Assembly: GCF_004345785.1 (NCBI RefSeq)
Contig: NZ_SLXI01000002.1
Location: forward strand, 74,470 to 138,469
Direction: 5' to 3'
Length of the DNA: 64,000 nt
Source of the DNA: Bisgaardia hudsonensis
GTDB taxonomy: Bacteria > Pseudomonadota > Gammaproteobacteria > Enterobacterales > Pasteurellaceae
Shown: positions 49,870-58,493 of the stretch, one piece after another
Layout: each line of letters starts with the position of its first letter
Position numbering within the stretch: position 1 is the first letter of the stretch
The notes under the pieces: model-generated
What the model was told of the DNA's origin: nothing
Database searches by the model: none
The model's input: the letters and a program-made list of their open reading frames with translations, nothing else
Position numbers and translations under genes: made by a program

Positions 49870-50580
49870 ATGAAAAAAACGTTACTAGTTATTTCTTTAG
49901 GTTTAGTTCTAACGGCTTGCGGTAGTGGTGGTTCAAGTTCTCAATCCAATAATATGGAAATGACAAAAACTAAGTCTATTGATTTTGTCGTAGATGATTT
50001 AAAACAACAAGTTATCGAGATGAAAACTATTGAATTGGATGATGGTTCTGTACTTGAACTTGCTAATATGCCTGTCGGTTTTAATGAGGTAAAGGTAAAA
50101 GAAGGCAAAGTAAAAATTCTTAATGGTGTGTATTATATCTTTGATACTTTGATCCCAAATAATTTAAAATATGATGAATATGGGCAGGCAATTAATGTAA
50201 ATCTTGAAGGTAAGCAAGAATTCGGTGCTATTTTTACCGATATTAATAATTTACCAAAATCAGGGACTGTTACCTATAAAGGAGAGTCTTTAGGTGTTGC
50301 AACAAGAGGTAAATTACAATTAGATGTTAATTTTTCTGATAAAACCTTAACTGGTAAAATTTACGATAGACATTTAGAATCAGGAAAACCAATAGCTGAT
50401 ATTAATTTAACAAATGGAAGAATATCTAGTAAAAACCCTATATTTTATGGTGATGCCTCTTATCTAGATGTTAAAAGTAAGTTTGACGGTGCTTTTGTTG
50501 GACCAAAAGGTGAAGAAGTTATTGGACACGTCACTAAAGACGGTGCCGTATATGTAGGATTTGGTGGAAAACGTCAATAA
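49870..50580 (+). CDS. Surface lipoprotein, TbpB-like barrel / Slam-dependent type
   Basis: A 236-residue lipoprotein: signal and lipobox (VISLGLVLTACGSGGSSS, lipidated Cys 17). The C-terminal half is rich in beta strands and has FDGAFVGPKGEEVIGHV close to the end, with GFGGKRQ as its terminus. This is the pattern of the single-barrel TbpB/factor-H-binding-protein-like group that Slam translocons put on the cell surface. No slam gene or TbpA partner lies next to it. Ligand unknown. Its own terminator follows; the CRISPR array begins about 170 bp downstream. Confidence 0.65.
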   Translation: MKKTLLVISLGLVLTACGSGGSSSQSNNMEMTKTKSIDFVVDDLKQQVIEMKTIELDDGSVLELANMPVGFNEVKVKEGKVKILNGVYYIFDTLIPNNLKYDEYGQAINVNLEGKQEFGAIFTDINNLPKSGTVTYKGESLGVATRGKLQLDVNFSDKTLTGKIYDRHLESGKPIADINLTNGRISSKNPIFYGDASYLDVKSKFDGAFVGPKGEEVIGHVTKDGAVYVGFGGKRQ

Positions 50581-50601
50581 TTAATTCGATCTTATTTTTA
50601 T

Positions 50602-50632
50602 AAAGCCTTTTAGTGATAAAAGGCTTTTTTGT
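50602..50632 (+). terminator. Lipoprotein gene terminator
   Basis: 11-bp arms (AAAGCCTTTTA and TAAAAGGCTTT) with a GTGA loop, then TTTTTG. Confidence 0.9.
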
Positions 50633-50751
50633 TTCCTAATATATTCAAAATAATGTTTTGCCTTCCTTGCTTCATCAAATCAAATGTTATCTATATTTAT
50701 GTGCTAGATATGTGAAAACTGGTAATTTTACTTAGCTACAAGTAAACACTA

Positions 50752-52351
50752 ATGTTTATCCCTTTCGAGCAGGGCTGTGTCTTTCGACTGAATAGAGATA
50801 TTCTAGAGAAGTACTCGTTCCAACGTCTTAATCCCTTTCGAGCAGGGCTGTGTCTTTCGACCTTAGAGTCGTTTGGGGTTAAACTCACTCTGAAGTCTTA
50901 ATCCCTTTCGAGCAGGGCTGTGTCTTTCGACACGTCCTAGAACTAGGTCTAGTTCGTCTAGAGCATTGTCTTAATCCCTTTCGTACAGGGCGGTGTCTTT
51001 CGACTTCTTTAGAAAGCAAGCGGAAATAGTAGAAAAATATGTCTTAATCCCTTTCGTACAGGGCGGCGTCTTTCGACGTACACCCTCAGGCGCAGCCACC
51101 GGTGAAAAAGTCTTAATCCCTTTCGTACAGGGCGGTGTCTTTCGACACTATTGCTAGTCGGTGTTTACGAGGAATCACGTCTTAATCCCTTTCGTACAGG
51201 GCGGTGTCTTTCGACATTAATCGCTACGATGACTCCGATATGCCTGGCGGGTCTTAATCCCTTTCGTACAGGGCGGTGTCTTTCGACGCAAACAATTAAG
51301 CAAGAATTGAGGTAAAAAGTCTTAATCCCTTTCGTACAGGGCGGTGTCTTTCGACTAAGTTTAGTGAAGAAAAATACCGCCAATTACATGAGTCTTAATC
51401 CCTTTCGTACAGGGCGGTGTCTTTCGACACGAAAATGCAACAGTATCAGAAATAATAGAGCCGTCTTAATCCCTTTCGTACAGGGCGGTGTCTTTCGACT
51501 TTGAAGCTTTTGAGAAGCTACATAATAAACTTGTCTTAATCCCTTTCGTACAGGGCGGTGTCTTTCGACAAAGCTCAGCCTGAGGATTTTGTGCCGGAAG
51601 AGTCTTAATCCCTTTCGTACAGGGCGGTGTCTTTCGACAAGACAGTATTGTAAAACAAATGGACGAGTTTGTGTCTTAATCCCTTTCGTACAGGGCGGTG
51701 TCTTTCGACTTAACTACAATCCCCGGATTTGAAACCCCAACTTCGTCTTAATCCCTTTCGTACAGGGCGGTGTCTTTCGACAGTACAACAGGCACAAAGT
51801 AAAAAACTACCAACAAGTCTTAATCCCTTTCGTACAGGGCGGTGTCTTTCGACATGGCGAAATGCGGTATTAAATTCTGTACCGATGTCTTAATCCCTTT
51901 CGTACAGGGCGGTGTCTTTCGACAAAGTGAACGACAAGTAGGGTATGGTGTATATTCAATGTCTTAATCCCTTTCGTACAGGGCGGTGTCTTTCGACAGA
52001 AAAATTACTATTGATTCCGGTGCCGAAGTGTGTCTTAATCCCTTTCGTACAGGGCGGTGTCTTTCGACCTAAAAAATAGGAGAAAAACTATGACGTTTCA
52101 TCAGTCTTAATCCCTTTCGTACAGGGCGGTGTCTTTCGACGTTAAGCTTGCTTATACCATTGCACTAACCTGGTCTTAATCCCTTTCGTACAGGGCGGTG
52201 TCTTTCGACACGAAACTAAGGGAGATTATAATTTAGCTAATCAGTCTTAATCCCTTTCGTACAGGGCGGTGTCTTTCGACATTAACCCAGCACCAGCTGC
52301 AACTATTGCAATAAGTCTTAATCCCTTTCGTACAGGGCGGTGTCTTTCGAC
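50752..52351 (-). CRISPR. Type III CRISPR array, 23 repeats and 22 spacers
   Basis: The repeat is 37 bp; spacers are 31-37 bp. Repeats start at 50752 (degenerate), 50825, 50895, 50968, 51041, 51110, 51179, 51251, 51319, 51392, 51463, 51533, 51602, 51673, 51745, 51817, 51887, 51961, 52032, 52104, 52173, 52244 and 52315. On the minus strand each begins GTCGAAAGACACCGCC and ends GAAAGGGATTAAGAC. The last eight bases, ATTAAGAC, would be the crRNA 5' handle of a type III system. The left three repeats share three substitutions and the first is truncated at its 3' side, so the left end is leader-distal and transcription runs leftward from the cas2 side. Repeat 5 has one further change. Confidence 0.98.
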
Positions 52352-52528
52352 TGCAGATAGTTATATTTTGTTTGTTTTTTAATGGGTTAGCTAAGACTTT
52401 CCCAAAATTTTTGTACCAATGATTCGTTGGGTATTGAATTGATTTAAAAATAAACAATCTAATGATCTACTGCTTGTTTTATGTAGTATATTTTACCTTA
52501 TTTTAAATAAAGATACGATATAATTTTG
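52352..52528 (-). promoter_or_regulatory. CRISPR leader
   Basis: A 177-bp A/T-rich stretch between the first (leader-proximal) repeat and the end of cas2. It contains several T- and A-runs but no convincing gene. By position it holds the array promoter and the sequence recognised during spacer acquisition. Confidence 0.75.
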
Positions 52529-52801
52529 TTATGTTAAAGCTGTCCAAATAATGCCTTCTGGTAAAATTGGTTTACCTATTTTCCATTGATTTGAGTTTTT
52601 AGAAAGCGGATAAATTCGTAAATCATCTTCTTTTTTATTTAGAATAGTTAAGATAGTTTTTAAGCATTCTTGGAGTTTATGTTGATCGCCTTCAAACAAA
52701 AAAACACTATATTGGATAGGAGTCGCATATTTTTGCATGCGTCGGTGTATTTTTTGTAAGCGTTTTTCATCTGAGATATCATAGCCAATTAAATATTGCA
52801 T
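52529..52801 (-). CDS. cas2: CRISPR-associated protein Cas2 (copy A, leader-proximal)
   Basis: A 90-residue ferredoxin-fold protein that pairs with Cas1 for spacer integration. The metal-site motif YLIGYDISDEKRLQKIHRRM and PIQYSVFLFEGDQ are clear. AAGGA lies seven bases upstream of the ATG. It follows cas1 by 17 bases and directly precedes the leader. A second, divergent cas2 lies on the other side of cas1; they share only the general family pattern, so this is not a recent duplication. Confidence 0.94.
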   Translation of the reverse strand: MQYLIGYDISDEKRLQKIHRRMQKYATPIQYSVFLFEGDQHKLQECLKTILTILNKKEDDLRIYPLSKNSNQWKIGKPILPEGIIWTALT

Positions 52802-52818
52802 TTTTATTCCTTGATGAA

Positions 52819-53892
52819 TTAAAAATTAAATTGAATATTACTTAACATGGTTTGTTGATTAAAGTAATAGGTTTCTATACGTTGAGTAATGATTTCTTCT
52901 AATTGTATTTTATCAATTTCTGATTGTTGGATTAGACGACGCTGCGGAAGTGCGGTCAGATTTATTCCTTTTAATATATTAACTAAATCGTAACAATTTT
53001 CTGTAAGTATCTTTCGCCAAGTTACAATGATTTTTTCATATTCTTGATAGAAATTTATTCGTCCAGTCTTACCTAAAAAACAACCTTCTTGGGTGTTCGA
53101 AAAGTGTTCTTTTCTTAATATTTCTTGGTGAAAACAACCAAGTATCCAATTATCGACGAGTGGACGAAGTGGTTCAATTAAATCACAGGCAAGGGATTCT
53201 CTGCTGTAATTTATACTATGATAAAAGCCAATATAAGGATCAAGCCCCGCACCATAAGCTACTAATATAGCTTCACTATGTAATAGGGTATAAGTTAATG
53301 AAAGAACCGCATTAAAGGGATCTTTTGGTGGTCTTCGATTACGTCCTTCAAATCCAAGAGATGGTGGCAAGTAGCTGCTTAACGCAGAAAAATAAACAGC
53401 TGCTGCTTTTCCTTCTATACCCCTTAACTCAGCAAGAGTATTTTGGGTGGCAATTTTTTCCATTAATGCTTTCAATTCAGTCGCTTTCATTGTGAGAATA
53501 TATCTTTTTTCTGGTTTATGTTCTGCTGCTTGATATAACCAAATTTTTTGTGTGTTTATTTTTAGATTAATTAAACTTTTTGCAAAGTTTAAGCAAAATA
53601 TTTCATTGTAAGCTAGATCATATTGAGTAAAGCGACGTATTACATCGTTGTGAGGCTGGCTTAAAAAAAGTGTCGGTGTATTTTTTCTACCTTTTAGAAA
53701 AATAATTCCGATATTTTTTTCACCCAATTTGGCTAGGAGTGAAGCTTTCAAGGTTACATCTCCCCTAAGATAAATATGATCAATTGGAGCTAAGGGGATC
53801 GTACCTACTCGCTCATTATTTTCGTAGCAAACTAAAGTTTCACCACTTAGTCTTAATTCTATTCCTTTGCGATCGATATATAAACTAGACAT
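52819..53892 (-). CDS. cas1: CRISPR integrase Cas1
   Basis: The spacer integrase. The 357-residue protein has the catalytic Glu in ELRGIEGKAAAVYF, and His and Asp in GLDPYIGFYHSINYSRESLA with the following CDLIEPLRPLVD. The N-terminal beta domain starts SSLYIDRKGIELRLSGE. It lacks any fused reverse transcriptase or Cas6. AGAGGT precedes the ATG. An uptake signal lies inside at 52948-52956. Confidence 0.96.
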   Translation of the reverse strand: MSSLYIDRKGIELRLSGETLVCYENNERVGTIPLAPIDHIYLRGDVTLKASLLAKLGEKNIGIIFLKGRKNTPTLFLSQPHNDVIRRFTQYDLAYNEIFCLNFAKSLINLKINTQKIWLYQAAEHKPEKRYILTMKATELKALMEKIATQNTLAELRGIEGKAAAVYFSALSSYLPPSLGFEGRNRRPPKDPFNAVLSLTYTLLHSEAILVAYGAGLDPYIGFYHSINYSRESLACDLIEPLRPLVDNWILGCFHQEILRKEHFSNTQEGCFLGKTGRINFYQEYEKIIVTWRKILTENCYDLVNILKGINLTALPQRRLIQQSEIDKIQLEEIITQRIETYYFNQQTMLSNIQFNF

Positions 53893-53901
53893 ATTTTACC
53901 T

Positions 53902-54189
53902 CTAAATTATTAAAAAAGGTTGTGTTGATTGTAGTTTAGCCTTTCCATATAAAATGGGGGTTGTGTCCTTATTTAATTGAAAAATAAATATCTTATCATC
54001 GGCTTCTTCAATAAGTGCGGTAATATTTTCTTTAAGTTCTTTAAATTCTCGTTCATTTAACCAACATTCATAAAAGGATTTTTGTCCTCCTATTGCATAA
54101 GCATTCACTTTTTTATGTATTTTATATAGCCGTTTAGGATCGGATATATCGTATGTAATAAGGTAACGAGTTCTATATTTCATAAACAT
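53902..54189 (-). CDS. cas2: Second Cas2-family protein (copy B, upstream of cas1)
   Basis: A 95-residue Cas2-fold protein: YRTRYLITYDISDPKRLYKI (Asp of the metal site kept), then AYAIGGQKSFYECWLNEREF. It differs clearly from copy A, which has PIQYSVF at the equivalent place. Nine bases before cas1. The start is uncertain: ATG at 54189 or 54183, neither with a good ribosome-binding site. It may be the true Cas1 partner, a heterodimer subunit with copy A, or a toxin-like nuclease. An uptake signal lies at 54013-54021. Confidence 0.88.
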   Translation of the reverse strand: MFMKYRTRYLITYDISDPKRLYKIHKKVNAYAIGGQKSFYECWLNEREFKELKENITALIEEADDKIFIFQLNKDTTPILYGKAKLQSTQPFLII

Positions 54190-54368
54190 TATTGGAATAT
54201 AAAGTGTGATTAAGTTTTTTATATTAGCTTTTTTAAGATAATTCGTATTAATATCTTATAGACTCTAATTTGTAGATATAAAAGATCACTATGAACTGTT
54301 CATAATTAAAATATATATTTATTTTATAAGCAGTGCTTAAGATAGAATGGAGAAAAATTTAATGTTGT
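54190..54368. promoter_or_regulatory. Gap between the CARF nuclease gene and the adaptation genes
   Basis: 179 bp of A/T-rich sequence in an otherwise tight gene row, so it likely contains a separate promoter for cas2-cas1-cas2. A perfect dyad, TATGAAC-T-GTTCATA, lies at 54290-54304. No gene seen. Confidence 0.5.
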
Positions 54369-55559
54369 TTATTTTAGTCCAATCCATTTCTGTAGTTCAT
54401 TTTCTAAATTATTTATTTCATTTCCTTGGATAATTTTAATCCTTAAATGGTCAGCTTTATTTTTTACTACTTGTGATACTTCAGAATAGGTTACTAAACA
54501 AGTTTTAGTCATTAATCCCCCATAATTTTTTAGTGCATGTAGCTTATAAAGAATTTTATCTGCTGTATCTCCTTTAATCTTCCCCGTTTTACATTCAATA
54601 ATATGTAGGCAGTTTTTGGTAATAAATACAATATCAAATTCATTTTTCTTTCCTAGATTATCTGAATGATCTTCTTCTTCGTCTTTGTTATATTCAGGGT
54701 ATTTTATGGTGATATTACAATCAATGATTTTTTCTATTTCTTCTATGTTGTCACTATTTAAAAGACTTTTTGTTTTATCATAGATATAGAGCTCTAACCA
54801 ACCACCTTTTATAAAGCTTATTATTTGGTCATTTTTAAAATTTATTATTTTATCTTGATTATATTCTATCAAATTATTTTTATTTAACTTTACTAGTAAT
54901 TTTTCAATATCATTTATTTTTTCATCTTGTTCATTTATTTTTACTTTATATTTATTTTCTTTTTTATTATTTTTTACCTTAGAAGCATAAGAATTTAATT
55001 TGGGAATTAATTCCTTGTATTTTTTATATTCTTGAATAAAACATTCAATTTCAGGAATATTTATTTGTACTTTTTCCTTTGAAGTGCTTCTATTAATCTT
55101 AAAACCATAAGAGGAAAAATAAATTTCAAGATCATTTCTAGTTTGTAATTTTTCAGATCGATATTGGTTATTTTCTTTAGAAACAAAAATAATTTCATTA
55201 TTACTTGTATTAAGATAAAAGATAGGTTTCTTTATGGCATCAAATATTTTAACACCTATAATAGACATTAATTTGGTACCACCAGTTGCATTTAAAGCAA
55301 TATTTTTTTCCTTATATTTTTCTATTATTGTTAAAAAATTTTTTTCTAATAAGTCTAAGTTAAACTCATTCTCTAAATATTCAATAATGACCGTAATGCC
55401 TTTATCCTTAAAAGCACTTTTGAGATATTCAGCTTTTTTTTCTCTTGATTTAGAAACTAAAAAAATAGCTTCTTTAGGTTTAAAATTATTATCCAAAATA
55501 GGTAGTAAATTAGCAGCTGCTTGATCAGATACAAGGCAAAAGTGAATGTCAAATTTCAT
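54369..55559 (-). CDS. CARF-domain nuclease of the Card1/Can2 type (DUF1887)
   Basis: A CRISPR ancillary effector of 396 residues. The N-terminal CARF domain (about 1-140) shows the ligand-loop signature ALNATGGTKLMSIIG and a LVSDQAAANLLPILD start. A Lys/Glu-rich, partly coiled middle follows. The C-terminal restriction-like nuclease has NEFDIVF near residue 307 and IIECKTGK near 323, the D...ExK core. Card1 and Can2 bind cyclic tetra-adenylate made by Cas10 and then cut single-stranded DNA/RNA or nick DNA. The start is set at 55559 (MKFDIHFCLV), with AAGGAGAG upstream. It follows csx16 by 16 bases. Confidence 0.87.
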   Translation of the reverse strand: MKFDIHFCLVSDQAAANLLPILDNNFKPKEAIFLVSKSREKKAEYLKSAFKDKGITVIIEYLENEFNLDLLEKNFLTIIEKYKEKNIALNATGGTKLMSIIGVKIFDAIKKPIFYLNTSNNEIIFVSKENNQYRSEKLQTRNDLEIYFSSYGFKINRSTSKEKVQINIPEIECFIQEYKKYKELIPKLNSYASKVKNNKKENKYKVKINEQDEKINDIEKLLVKLNKNNLIEYNQDKIINFKNDQIISFIKGGWLELYIYDKTKSLLNSDNIEEIEKIIDCNITIKYPEYNKDEEEDHSDNLGKKNEFDIVFITKNCLHIIECKTGKIKGDTADKILYKLHALKNYGGLMTKTCLVTYSEVSQVVKNKADHLRIKIIQGNEINNLENELQKWIGLK

Positions 55560-55575
55560 AATTCTCTCCTTGAGA

Positions 55576-55874
<299 letters not shown>

Positions 55875-55924
55875 CTATAAATAAGTGCGGTTATTTTACT
55901 AATGATTTTTTATATAAATTATTT

Positions 55925-55938
55925 TTACAAATTTGTAA
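55925..55938. promoter_or_regulatory. cas operator, copy 2: palindrome upstream of csx16
   Basis: TTACAAATTTGTAA, overlapping the cas6 stop codon and 59 bp above the csx16 ATG. On the minus strand TTACAA could be a -35, with TATATA 16 bp further as -10. The same 14-mer occurs at 62934-62947 in front of cas10. Confidence 0.6.
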
Positions 55939-56848
55939 TTCTGTATTTTCCTAGCCCAAAGGTTGCATTTTTTCCACAATGTAGCCATTGACCGATATAG
56001 AGTAATGTTACCCATTGTGTTGGTACATTATCTAATTCCCATTGACCGACTACGCCACCAAGAGTCATTTTTTGATTTTGCCTTGAGGAATATCTTGTCC
56101 AATCTTGCCAGCTTAATGATTTTTTATCTTTAATTTCAGATATTGAAGCAATCAAATCCTCAAAATTGAGATTGAGTGGTTGATGATGAAATTCACTAAC
56201 AAGCGAAATTCTTTTCGCTAAACTAATTAAAAAGCGTGGTAGTGTAATTGTATTTGGTCTTAAAGGCTTCCCATTTTCTTGTAATCGTAATGGTGTTTCA
56301 ATGTTTAAAATAAGTTTTGTTGGTAATATTGTAGGTAATGTAATTTGTGATGAATGATCTTGTATATTGCCATTAATTAAAATACCTTGGTAAGTATTAG
56401 TATTTTGTAAATTCACTGCAATATCCATCAAATTCGCTTTTCCACCAGCTATGTTGTATTCAAAGGCACGTTTGAAAGCAAAGGCAATTAAAGGCAGTTG
56501 TTCGATTAATTTACCAAATAATACTAAATTAAATGATATCATCTCGTTTATTTGATATTGTTTATGTCCCCAATCTGGCGGTTCAATAATATAGCCATTA
56601 GGTACTTGGTTAAATTGCTGTATTTGATGTGTTTCAGGTGCAGGAGTTTCAAATATATTTGTATAAGGACAAGTGCGATATAATGCACATTCCTTACAAT
56701 TATCTTCCTTTGTCATACAACTAATTTTACGCAATGCACGACCAAATACACCACGGATTGTAGAACCTGAATATTCAGGCAACTCAAATGGTTGAGTTAC
56801 CTGAAATGTTAATTGATAACGAGCGATTGGTAATGATGAAATATTCAT
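55925..56848 (-). CDS. cas6: CRISPR RNA endoribonuclease Cas6
   Basis: Cuts pre-crRNA within repeats, leaving the 8-nt 5' handle. The 307-residue RAMP-like protein begins IARYQLTFQVTQPFELPEYS, has a cysteine-rich insert (CMTKEDNCKECALYRTCPY) like that of the Cas6 families tied to type III loci, and ends with the Gly-rich loop GKNATFGLGKYRI. Its ATG overlaps the csm5 stop by one base (TAATG). The exact catalytic residues cannot be assigned by eye. Confidence 0.85.
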   Translation of the reverse strand: MNISSLPIARYQLTFQVTQPFELPEYSGSTIRGVFGRALRKISCMTKEDNCKECALYRTCPYTNIFETPAPETHQIQQFNQVPNGYIIEPPDWGHKQYQINEMISFNLVLFGKLIEQLPLIAFAFKRAFEYNIAGGKANLMDIAVNLQNTNTYQGILINGNIQDHSSQITLPTILPTKLILNIETPLRLQENGKPLRPNTITLPRFLISLAKRISLVSEFHHQPLNLNFEDLIASISEIKDKKSLSWQDWTRYSSRQNQKMTLGGVVGQWELDNVPTQWVTLLYIGQWLHCGKNATFGLGKYRITNL

Positions 56849-58485
56849 TAAATACTATCCAATTTTGTAAGTAGTTTTTCTAGTTCTTTTTTATTTACTT
56901 TTATAGTGATATCAATTTTAGATTTTAATAATTCCATTGTAATATTTTCTTTTAAATAAGATTTATCAGCATTAGACCAAGAATGAATAGCATCTTTCAT
57001 AATATTTAAACTTTCTTGTAATAATGGGGAACCATTTCTATCTATTTGACGTTCTTTTACTTTTTCAATTTTTTCTTTAAGATGAATAACCGTTTTTTGA
57101 TTTTCAGTCGCTGAGTTTAATCGATCTTGCTTTTGTTGTTCTTCAACTTGGCGTTGCTTTTCTAATTCTAGACGTTTTTGTTCTTCTTGTTTTTGTGTTA
57201 TGTATTGTTTTTGTAATTTTGTTTTAGGTTGTTTATCGCACCATTCTTTTAAAAGAATATTATCAGATGAATTATCATTATTATCCAACTCAAGTATAGC
57301 CCAGCCGAAAGGTTGAATATTAGAATTTTGCTTTTGGGATTCTGAGGCAAGCCAATATGTATTTGATTCGGTCTTAATTTCATCAATTCTTTTACCATTT
57401 TTATTGCTTATCATTACTGATATTTTACGTAATTTTTTATTTTGATAAACTTTAGATTCAGCACCATTTTTACCTAATCGGATTAGTGCTATATCATTAT
57501 TTGAAAGTAATAGTTTTATACGTTCCATGTAGTCTTTAGAAATAATATTATTCTTAATTAAATGATCACATTCACTTTCAAATATAGGTTTATAAAAACT
57601 ATTTAATAAATTAAAAAGCTTTGATATTTCTAATGAATTTTTCTCATTACCTTTTAATAAGGTTATACTACTAGAAAAAGCTCTATATTGCCCAGGAATA
57701 ATTACTTCATAACGATTAGAAAGATTTTGAAAGAGAGATTTTTTATTTTCTTTTAACTCTTTTCTTACATTAATAGAGTATAAAATTTTTGAGAAAACTT
57801 TATCTATAGGAATAAAATCAGATATTTTGATATTTTGAGTGAGTATTTTTTCTGAATTATTTTCGAGATTATTGAAATCACCTATATAACTCTTCCAAAG
57901 TTCAGTGGATAAATCAAAATTATTCTCTTTCTCTTTCTCTTTCTCTTTCTCTTTCTCTTTCTCTTTCTCTTTCTCTAGTAATTCGGTGATATCAATGAGA
58001 TTTGAAATATTTATTTCATTCAGAATTGTTGTTATCAATGAACCTTTTACGCTACTACCTGGAATATAAGTTTGTTTTTGATAAGGTAAATAGGCATGTT
58101 TAGATAGGAACATTTTGTTGAATACATTTCTATCCTTTTTAAGTACTTTCTCAATCCATTCTTTAGTTAGTATATCGCTTGCTTCAATTTTTAAATGTGC
58201 AATTTTTTTTATTTTTTGTACGATGGTATGATTTTGTGAAAAAAAATCATTTATTTTAAAAAGAATTTCATTATTTTTATTATATAAACTCTCATTATTG
58301 AGGATATCTAGTAAATCATTATTTTCTTTTTCAGAAAGATTTAATTTACTAGGATCAAAGTGATATAGCATATTTTCACTTGAATCTATAATATAATTTG
58401 TGGGTTCAAAATCTTCGCCACAACCAATATGAATTGGACTGAGTGGTGTTAAGAAAATTTTATAAGTCTGCATAAATTTTTGCAT
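56848..58485 (-). CDS. csm5: Type III-A effector subunit Csm5
   Basis: A RAMP subunit capping the crRNA 3' side of the Csm complex. KIFLTPLSPIHIGCGEDFEP and YIPGSSVKGSLITTIL are the family's N-terminal and Gly-loop motifs. At 545 residues it is longer than usual, owing to a nine-unit Glu-Lys run (57923-57976) and a Gln/Lys/Glu-rich coiled coil near residues 415-480. The first ATG (58485) is kept because AGGA lies six bases upstream; a second ATG is at 58473. Confidence 0.85.
   Translation of the reverse strand: MQKFMQTYKIFLTPLSPIHIGCGEDFEPTNYIIDSSENMLYHFDPSKLNLSEKENNDLLDILNNESLYNKNNEILFKINDFFSQNHTIVQKIKKIAHLKIEASDILTKEWIEKVLKKDRNVFNKMFLSKHAYLPYQKQTYIPGSSVKGSLITTILNEINISNLIDITELLEKEKEKEKEKEKEKEKENNFDLSTELWKSYIGDFNNLENNSEKILTQNIKISDFIPIDKVFSKILYSINVRKELKENKKSLFQNLSNRYEVIIPGQYRAFSSSITLLKGNEKNSLEISKLFNLLNSFYKPIFESECDHLIKNNIISKDYMERIKLLLSNNDIALIRLGKNGAESKVYQNKKLRKISVMISNKNGKRIDEIKTESNTYWLASESQKQNSNIQPFGWAILELDNNDNSSDNILLKEWCDKQPKTKLQKQYITQKQEEQKRLELEKQRQVEEQQKQDRLNSATENQKTVIHLKEKIEKVKERQIDRNGSPLLQESLNIMKDAIHSWSNADKSYLKENITMELLKSKIDITIKVNKKELEKLLTKLDSI
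57923..57976. repeat. Hexanucleotide microsatellite inside csm5
   Basis: Nine tandem TTCTCT units (AGAGAA on the coding strand) encoding nine Glu-Lys pairs. Because the unit is six bases, copy-number change alters length and charge without breaking the frame. Confidence 0.95.
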
Positions 58486-58493
58486 AAATAATC

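Noticed and set aside
51165-51383. Minus-strand open frame of 72 codons inside the array
   Set aside because: It consists of CRISPR repeats and spacers; its translated motif repeats with the repeat period. Not a gene.
52233-52457. Minus-strand open frame of 74 codons covering two repeats and the leader
   Set aside because: Same repeat-derived peptide; it spans the leader and array.
57923-57976. Classical phase-variation tract in csm5
   Set aside because: The unit is six bases, so slippage cannot switch the frame off; it can only change length.
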